Below are positions 59,796-64,000 of a stretch of 64,000 nucleotides of DNA, one piece after another. Source of the DNA: Alloprevotella sp. (GTDB taxonomy: Bacteria; Bacteroidota; Bacteroidia; Bacteroidales; Bacteroidaceae). The DNA is taken from the NCBI GenBank assembly GCA_017477205.1, contig JAFUXE010000034.1, forward strand, positions 33,077-97,076, in the 5' to 3' direction. The notes beneath the pieces were generated by a model. The model saw only the letters and a list, made by a program, of their open reading frames with translations, ran no database searches and was not told where the DNA came from. A program made the translations under genes and the position numbers. How positions within the stretch are numbered: position 1 is the first letter of the stretch; the number at the start of each line of letters is the position of its first letter.

Positions 59796-61148
59796 ATGAA
59801 TCTACTCCATTTTTTGAGGGTAAAAACCCTCTTTTTCTCCCTTCTGGTCGGGGCGGTGACGTCCTTCGCGCAAACCTTCCACGACGTGAAACCCGGCGAG
59901 ACGCTCTACTACATTTCCAGAACGTACGGCGTGACGGTTGAGAGCATCGTGAACGCCAACCCCGGCCTCTCGGCACAAAGCCTGCGGGCAGGCTCGAAAA
60001 TCAAGATTCCCACGACGGTGGCCGCACAAGCCCCCTCGCCTGCAAGGCAGGGCACCGCCGTGCAGCAGGTGCCTGCGCAATCTCTCCCGGGTGCCACGAA
60101 TGCCGTCGTGCTGTTGCCCATGTCCGCCGAGGGCGTTGAGGGCGAGCGCAGTATTGAGTTCTATCGCGGCTTCCTGCTGGCCGCACAGAAGCTGGCGAAC
60201 GAGGGGCAGCGCATCAACGTCTTCGCATACGACGAGAGGTTGGACGAGCAGAACTTCTCTTCCACCGTCGAGAAGCTGAGGCAGAACGGCGCGCAGCTCA
60301 TCATCGGCCCCGTCTATCCTGCCCACTTCCAGCGCCTTGCCACGCTGGCGCGCGAACAGCGCACGCGTCTCGTCATCCCCTTCTACTCCAAGGCGGAGCA
60401 GGTGAACACGAATCCCTACGTATATCTTGTCAATACGCCGGAGAAGTTCGAGATGGAATACACGACGGACCTCTTCCTCAAGACGTTCAAGAACGTGAAC
60501 GTGGCCTTCATGCACATAGGCTCTGCCGGGGAGCAGCCCTTCACGCAGTATCTGCGCAGCCGCTTGCAGGCCCGCGGCTACAGCGTGACGGAGTTCAGCT
60601 ACGAGGCTCCGCTGGAGCAGATGAGGTCTGCCGCCAGCGACAAGCGACCCACCGTCGTCATCCCCGACGCGGGCGATGCCGACGCCCTGTCCAAGGTGCT
60701 GGCAAAGATGGAGGGATTCAAGAAATTCTACCCGCAGTATGACCTGCGCCTCTTCGGCTACGAGGCCTGGCTCAACAACCTTGAGCCCGCTGTCGCCAAC
60801 CGCCTCCATGCCGCCAACGCCTACGTGCCGACGGGCAGCTATTGCAACCTTTACGACCCCGTGACGCTCGCCTTCAATGAGGCCTATGTGCGTGCCTACG
60901 GCGAGGAGCCGCTCAACGTGACGCCACGCATGGGGCTCCTGGGCTACGACGTTGCGCTCCACATGCTGACGGGCATCGCCGCCTACGGCGCGGACTTCTG
61001 CACGCAGTCCTCCGAAGCCCCGCTCCTGCAGACGCAGCTCCGTTTCCAGCGTGTCGAACAGGGTGGCGGGCTTGTCAGCAACAGCCTTTTCTTCATCCAC
61101 TTCCGCACCGACGGACAGATAGAGCGGCTGGCCGCCAAGAAGCGCTGA
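59796..61148 (+). CDS. LysM domain fused to a type-1 periplasmic-binding-protein fold
   Basis: A 450-residue secreted protein: signal (ending SFAQ), a LysM peptidoglycan-binding domain (about 28-71, VKPGETLYYISRTYGVTVES), a Pro/Ala/Gln linker and a domain of the LivJ/amino-acid-receptor class (about 105-440, e.g. LIIGPVYPAHFQRLATLARE, NTPEKFEMEYTTD, ...TLAFNEAYVRAYG). LysM would anchor a sensor or ligand-binding domain at the cell wall. It is followed by a PorT-like barrel gene. The ligand is unknown. Confidence 0.85.
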   Translation: MNLLHFLRVKTLFFSLLVGAVTSFAQTFHDVKPGETLYYISRTYGVTVESIVNANPGLSAQSLRAGSKIKIPTTVAAQAPSPARQGTAVQQVPAQSLPGATNAVVLLPMSAEGVEGERSIEFYRGFLLAAQKLANEGQRINVFAYDERLDEQNFSSTVEKLRQNGAQLIIGPVYPAHFQRLATLAREQRTRLVIPFYSKAEQVNTNPYVYLVNTPEKFEMEYTTDLFLKTFKNVNVAFMHIGSAGEQPFTQYLRSRLQARGYSVTEFSYEAPLEQMRSAASDKRPTVVIPDAGDADALSKVLAKMEGFKKFYPQYDLRLFGYEAWLNNLEPAVANRLHAANAYVPTGSYCNLYDPVTLAFNEAYVRAYGEEPLNVTPRMGLLGYDVALHMLTGIAAYGADFCTQSSEAPLLQTQLRFQRVEQGGGLVSNSLFFIHFRTDGQIERLAAKKR

Positions 61149-61153
61149 GAAAC

Positions 61154-61885
61154 ATGACGACAGCCACCACGAGAACACGCGCCCGGCGCCTCCTGCTGTG
61201 CCTCCTGCTGGCACTGCCTACGGGGCTGCATGCCCAGCTGGGGGAGCCGCGCTCGGCACTGAAGTACGGCTTCGGGGCCGGGCTGGCCATGAACAGCGTG
61301 GGCTTCACGCCCAGCATCAAGCAGAAGCTTCACCTTGGCCCCACCATTGGCATCGTGGGGCGCCTCGACAGCGAGATGTACTTCAAGACGCTCTGTTCGC
61401 TGCAAGCCGAGCTGAACCTGACGCAGCTGGGATGGCGCGAGGAAATCCTTAACGCGCAGACGCAGCCCCTCCCCGACCGCTACAGCCGCCACCTCTACTA
61501 CCTGCAGTTGCCCTTCCTCGCCCACTTGGCATGGGGGCGCGAGGCGCACGGCCTGGCTGGCTTCCTCAATCTGGGGCCGCAGGTGGGCGTGCTGCTGGGC
61601 GAAGGCACGTCGCAGAGTGCCCAGTGGACGCTCAATGCCGAGGGAAACCCCGACCGTCCGAACAACCGCTTCGCACAATATACGATGGACGTGGAGCACC
61701 GCATAGACTACGGCATCATGGCCGGAGCGGGTATAGAGTGGCACACGCGTGCCGGACACTTCGCCCTTGAAGGGCGCTACTACTATGGCCTTGCCGACAT
61801 CTACGGAAACTCGAAGAAGGACGTCTTCGCGCGTTCCAACCACAGCACCGTCAGCATCCGCCTGAGCTACCTGATGGGAAAATAA
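61154..61885 (+). CDS. PorT-family outer-membrane beta-barrel protein
   Basis: A 243-residue barrel protein with a signal (ending GLHAQ) and family features LKYGFGAGLAMNSVGFTPS, YLQLPFLAHLAWG and a C-terminal STVSIRLSYLMGK. It begins 5 bases after the LysM-receptor gene, so the two probably work together at the outer membrane. PorT itself serves the type IX secretion system in some Bacteroidetes; here that role is only a possibility. Confidence 0.8.
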   Translation: MTTATTRTRARRLLLCLLLALPTGLHAQLGEPRSALKYGFGAGLAMNSVGFTPSIKQKLHLGPTIGIVGRLDSEMYFKTLCSLQAELNLTQLGWREEILNAQTQPLPDRYSRHLYYLQLPFLAHLAWGREAHGLAGFLNLGPQVGVLLGEGTSQSAQWTLNAEGNPDRPNNRFAQYTMDVEHRIDYGIMAGAGIEWHTRAGHFALEGRYYYGLADIYGNSKKDVFARSNHSTVSIRLSYLMGK

Positions 61886-61921
61886 CACGTATCACCTCCC
61901 CCACACTCGCACACACACCAA

Positions 61922-62539
61922 ATGAAGATTAAAAGCGCAGAGTTCGTCATCAGCTCCGCCCGCGTGGAGCAGTGCCCCCGCCACGAACGCCCCGAGTACG
62001 CTTTCATCGGGCGCAGCAACGTGGGCAAGAGCAGCCTCATCAACATGCTCACCGGCCGCAAGGCCTTGGCCATGACGTCCGCCACGCCCGGCAAGACGAT
62101 GCTCATCAACCATTTCTCCGTGAACGGCCAGTGGTACCTTGTGGACCTTCCCGGCTACGGCTATGCCAAGCGCAGCAAGGCTGAGCAGGAGAAGCTCTCG
62201 CGGCTCATCCGCAGCTACGTCCTCCAGCGCGAGGAGCTGACGTGCCTCTTCCTGCTCATCGACTCGCGCCTCACGCCGCAGAAGATAGACCTTGAGTTCA
62301 TCCGCTTCCTGGGCGAGAACGGCGTGCCCTTCGCCATCGTCTTCACCAAGGCGGATAAGAACGGCACCTCCGCGCTGCGCCGCAACGTGCAGGCGTTCCT
62401 CCGCACGCTGGGCGAGGAGTGGGAGGAACTCCCGCCCCACTTCGTCACCAGTTCCGCCCACGCCACTGGGCGCGACGAGCTCCTGGACTACATAGAGAGC
62501 GTCAATGCGCATGTTGCCAGCCAAGAAAATGAAAAATGA
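61922..62539 (+). CDS. engB: Ribosome biogenesis GTPase YihA/YsxC
   Basis: A 205-residue essential GTPase for late 50S assembly. G1 GRSNVGKSS (about 30-38), G2 TPGKT (about 57-61), G3 DLPGYG, and G4 TKAD are all present. It lies between the barrel gene and the histidine kinase. Confidence 0.96.
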   Translation: MKIKSAEFVISSARVEQCPRHERPEYAFIGRSNVGKSSLINMLTGRKALAMTSATPGKTMLINHFSVNGQWYLVDLPGYGYAKRSKAEQEKLSRLIRSYVLQREELTCLFLLIDSRLTPQKIDLEFIRFLGENGVPFAIVFTKADKNGTSALRRNVQAFLRTLGEEWEELPPHFVTSSAHATGRDELLDYIESVNAHVASQENEK

Positions 62540-62541
62540 AT

Positions 62542-62582
62542 AATTAAAAATTGATTGTCACTCGCACCTCCAATTTTTAATT
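62542..62582. repeat. 12-bp inverted repeat of the AATTAAAAATTG type
   Basis: AATTAAAAATTG (62542-62553) pairs with CAATTTTTAATT (62571-62582) around a loop of 17 bases including TTGTCACTCG. Similar AT-rich modules with GTGACGAGTGAC occur at 18077-18104 and 19577-19651. It may end engB transcription or belong to a dispersed repeat family. Confidence 0.6.
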
Positions 62583-62614
62583 TTATACGTTACCAATTTC
62601 TAATTCTACACGCC

Positions 62615-63820
62615 GTGTCCGCTGAAACCATCCTGAAGGTAAGCCTCTCCGTCGGCGCCGCAGTCATCGCGGCGGCGAGCCTCGTCGTGAGCAACGTCCT
62701 CATCCGCGACCTCATCCGCGAAGAACAGCAGAGCATGGAGGTCTGGGCGGAGGCCATGAGCGCGTTCCAGCGCGCCGACGAGAACACGGACCTCGGCCTC
62801 GTGCTGAAGGTCATGAACGGGAACAACACGATTCCCGTCATCGTCGTGGACGAGGCAGGGAACATCCTTGCCGCCCGCAACGTCGGCCTCCCGCAGGACA
62901 GCCTTGAGAACGTACTGGCCGGCACGTCTGCTGAGAGCCAGAGATTCGTCCGCAAATTGCGCGAGAGGGCTCAGGACATGCAGCGGGCGGGCAACGCCAT
63001 CCGCCTCAGCCTGACGGACGATGCGGCGACGGAACCCGCGGAGGGGGCCAGCGTACTGGTGTGCTACGAGCAGTCCCTGATGCTGCGGCGCCTCGCCACG
63101 TTCCCCTACGTGCAGCTCGGCGTCGTGGCACTGTTCATCCTCGTGGCCATCCTCGCCCTTCTCAGCATCAAGCGCGCGGAGCAGAACAAGGTGTGGGTAG
63201 GCCTCTCGCGCGAGACGGCCCACCAGCTCGGCACCCCCATCTCCTCGCTCATGGCGGGCAGCGAAATCCTTAAGGACTCTTACCCCGACGACCCGCTCTT
63301 GCCCGAGATGGACAAGGACATACGCCGCCTGCAGCTTATTGCCGAGCGCTTCTCCAAGATAGGCTCCACGCCTCGCTTGGAGGACGAGAACCTCTGCGAT
63401 GTCATTCGCCACGTGGCGGACTACATCGGGCGTCGCGCGTCGGACAAGGTGGCCTTCACGCTGAACTTTCCCTCGGACAACGTCCCCGTGCGCATCAACG
63501 CCCCGCTCTTCGAGTGGGTTGTGGAGAATCTCTGCAAGAACGCCATCGACGCCATGCAGGGCGAGGGCAGCATCACCGTCTATGTCTATACGCGTGGCAA
63601 CCGCGTCGCCATTGAGGTGACGGACACGGGGAAGGGCATCGCGCGTCGCGACTGGAGGAACGTCTTCCGTCCCGGCTTCACGACGAAGCGTCGCGGCTGG
63701 GGCCTCGGGCTCTCGCTGGCGCGCCGCATCGTGGAGGACTACCACTGCGGCCGCATCTTCGTGCAGTGGAGCGAGCCCGGGCGCGGCACCACATTCTGCA
63801 TCCTCCTGCGGAAGGTGTGA
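62615..63820 (+). CDS. Sensor histidine kinase
   Basis: A 401-residue membrane kinase. An N-terminal membrane segment (about 6-30), an extracytoplasmic sensor (about 30-160) and a second membrane segment (about 165-186) precede the kinase core: H-box AHQLGTPIS with His203, N-box VENLCKNAIDAM, and DTGKGI and GWGLGLSL glycine boxes. The start is GTG (62615), since the upstream frame is AT-rich non-coding sequence. No response regulator gene is adjacent, so the partner is encoded elsewhere. Confidence 0.88.
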   Translation: MSAETILKVSLSVGAAVIAAASLVVSNVLIRDLIREEQQSMEVWAEAMSAFQRADENTDLGLVLKVMNGNNTIPVIVVDEAGNILAARNVGLPQDSLENVLAGTSAESQRFVRKLRERAQDMQRAGNAIRLSLTDDAATEPAEGASVLVCYEQSLMLRRLATFPYVQLGVVALFILVAILALLSIKRAEQNKVWVGLSRETAHQLGTPISSLMAGSEILKDSYPDDPLLPEMDKDIRRLQLIAERFSKIGSTPRLEDENLCDVIRHVADYIGRRASDKVAFTLNFPSDNVPVRINAPLFEWVVENLCKNAIDAMQGEGSITVYVYTRGNRVAIEVTDTGKGIARRDWRNVFRPGFTTKRRGWGLGLSLARRIVEDYHCGRIFVQWSEPGRGTTFCILLRKV

Positions 63821-63824
63821 GGGC

Positions 63825-63842
63825 TGTCTTTTTAAAAAGACA
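63825..63842 (+). terminator. AT-rich palindrome after the histidine kinase gene
   Basis: TGTCTTTTTAAAAAGACA is a perfect 18-bp palindrome, 4 bases after the stop codon. It could form a weak terminator. Confidence 0.5.
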
Positions 63843-63854
63843 AACTGTCCGATT

Positions 63855-64000
63855 TTATAATAACGTGAGTTCGGTGTAAGAAAGTTGTTGAAAAAGTTGT
63901 AGGAGTGAGAATTTATTTGTAACTTTACATGTGATAAACAAATACTTACAAACAAACTCATCACTCCTATGAACACTGCAAATATAGTAGAAATCTACTG
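63855..64000 (+). mobile_element. Left edge of an insertion sequence (tentative)
   Basis: From about 63850 the base composition falls sharply and a sequence typical of insertion-sequence ends appears (ACGTGAGTTCGGTGTAAG, followed by an AT-rich leader). It then enters an ATG frame at 63969. The true boundary and target-site duplication cannot be seen because the right end lies beyond the window. Confidence 0.45.
63969..64000 (+). CDS. Start of a transposase-like gene, cut by the window edge
   Basis: Only about ten codons are present (MNTANIVEIY). The opening resembles the N termini of IS982-type transposases, which carry an EIFC/EIYC-like motif, but this is far too short for certainty. Confidence 0.35.
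   Translation, partial: MNTANIVEIY

Overview
The window is a stretch of chromosome from a G+C-rich member of the Bacteroidales, most likely Prevotellaceae-like. Three things point there: gene neighbourhoods typical of that order (ileS-dksA-like-lspA-DUF4296; thrS-infC-rpmI-rplT; DUF6452-DUF6048; HU-SPOR); many copies of the Bacteroidetes promoter pattern (TTTG, about 19-20 nt, TAnnTTTG); and abundant lipoproteins, TonB-type and porin-type outer-membrane proteins. About 60 protein genes, two tRNA-Ser genes and a set of intergenic repeats can be supported. No species call is possible from the sequence alone, and all family names rest on reading motifs, not on database searches.

Layout. 1-9.3 kb, minus strand: ileS operon, an HU-like protein, then thioredoxin-like lipoprotein / nucleoside-type MFS / BadF-type sugar kinase. 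9.3-18.1 kb, plus strand: rsmE, a membrane-anchored unknown with an ABC ATPase and permease, a kinase-RapZ fusion, a TonB-dependent receptor and trmN6. 18.1-25.8 kb: M23/LysM peptidase with a long structured leader, dnaB, a beta-helix lipoprotein, and a U32 protein translationally coupled to a zinc-ribbon membrane lipoprotein. 25.8-33.3 kb, plus strand: a putative porin, the galactose cluster galM / MFS transporter / galK, and a secreted GH125 alpha-mannosidase. 33.3-38 kb, minus strand: rplT, rpmI, infC, thrS and a patatin-like protein.

38-50 kb: a repeat-rich spacer, fabD, a secreted GH13 amylase, a Ser-type sulfatase, tRNA-Ser(CGA), ispE, a small basic protein, HU-TM-SPOR plus zinc-ribbon/FHA proteins, a ROK glucokinase, a ThiE-like protein and prs. 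50-50.75 kb: a 690-base spacer holding a large nested palindromic element, two orphan promoters and tRNA-Ser(GGA). 50.9-55.9 kb, minus strand: a six-gene run from an unknown membrane protein and GT2 glycosyltransferase through DUF6452, DUF6048 and ApbE to a Crp-type regulator. 56-64 kb: DUF4199, MaoC, YigZ, queD-queE, a nucleoside phosphorylase, LysM-receptor fusion, PorT-like barrel, engB, a histidine kinase, and what looks like the first bases of an insertion sequence at the right edge.

Most genes are housekeeping or envelope functions. The least explained features are non-coding: the nested palindrome at 50118-50395, three separate arrays with a 22-bp period (5612, 38105, 38241), a perfect 29-bp inverted repeat at the dnaB stop codon, and a leader with a 16-codon frame before the M23 peptidase. 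Among proteins, the anchored-unknown/ABC operon, the kinase-RapZ fusion, the HU-SPOR/FHA pair and the LysM-receptor fusion are the best candidates for under-described biology. No defence system, CRISPR array or biosynthetic cluster was found.
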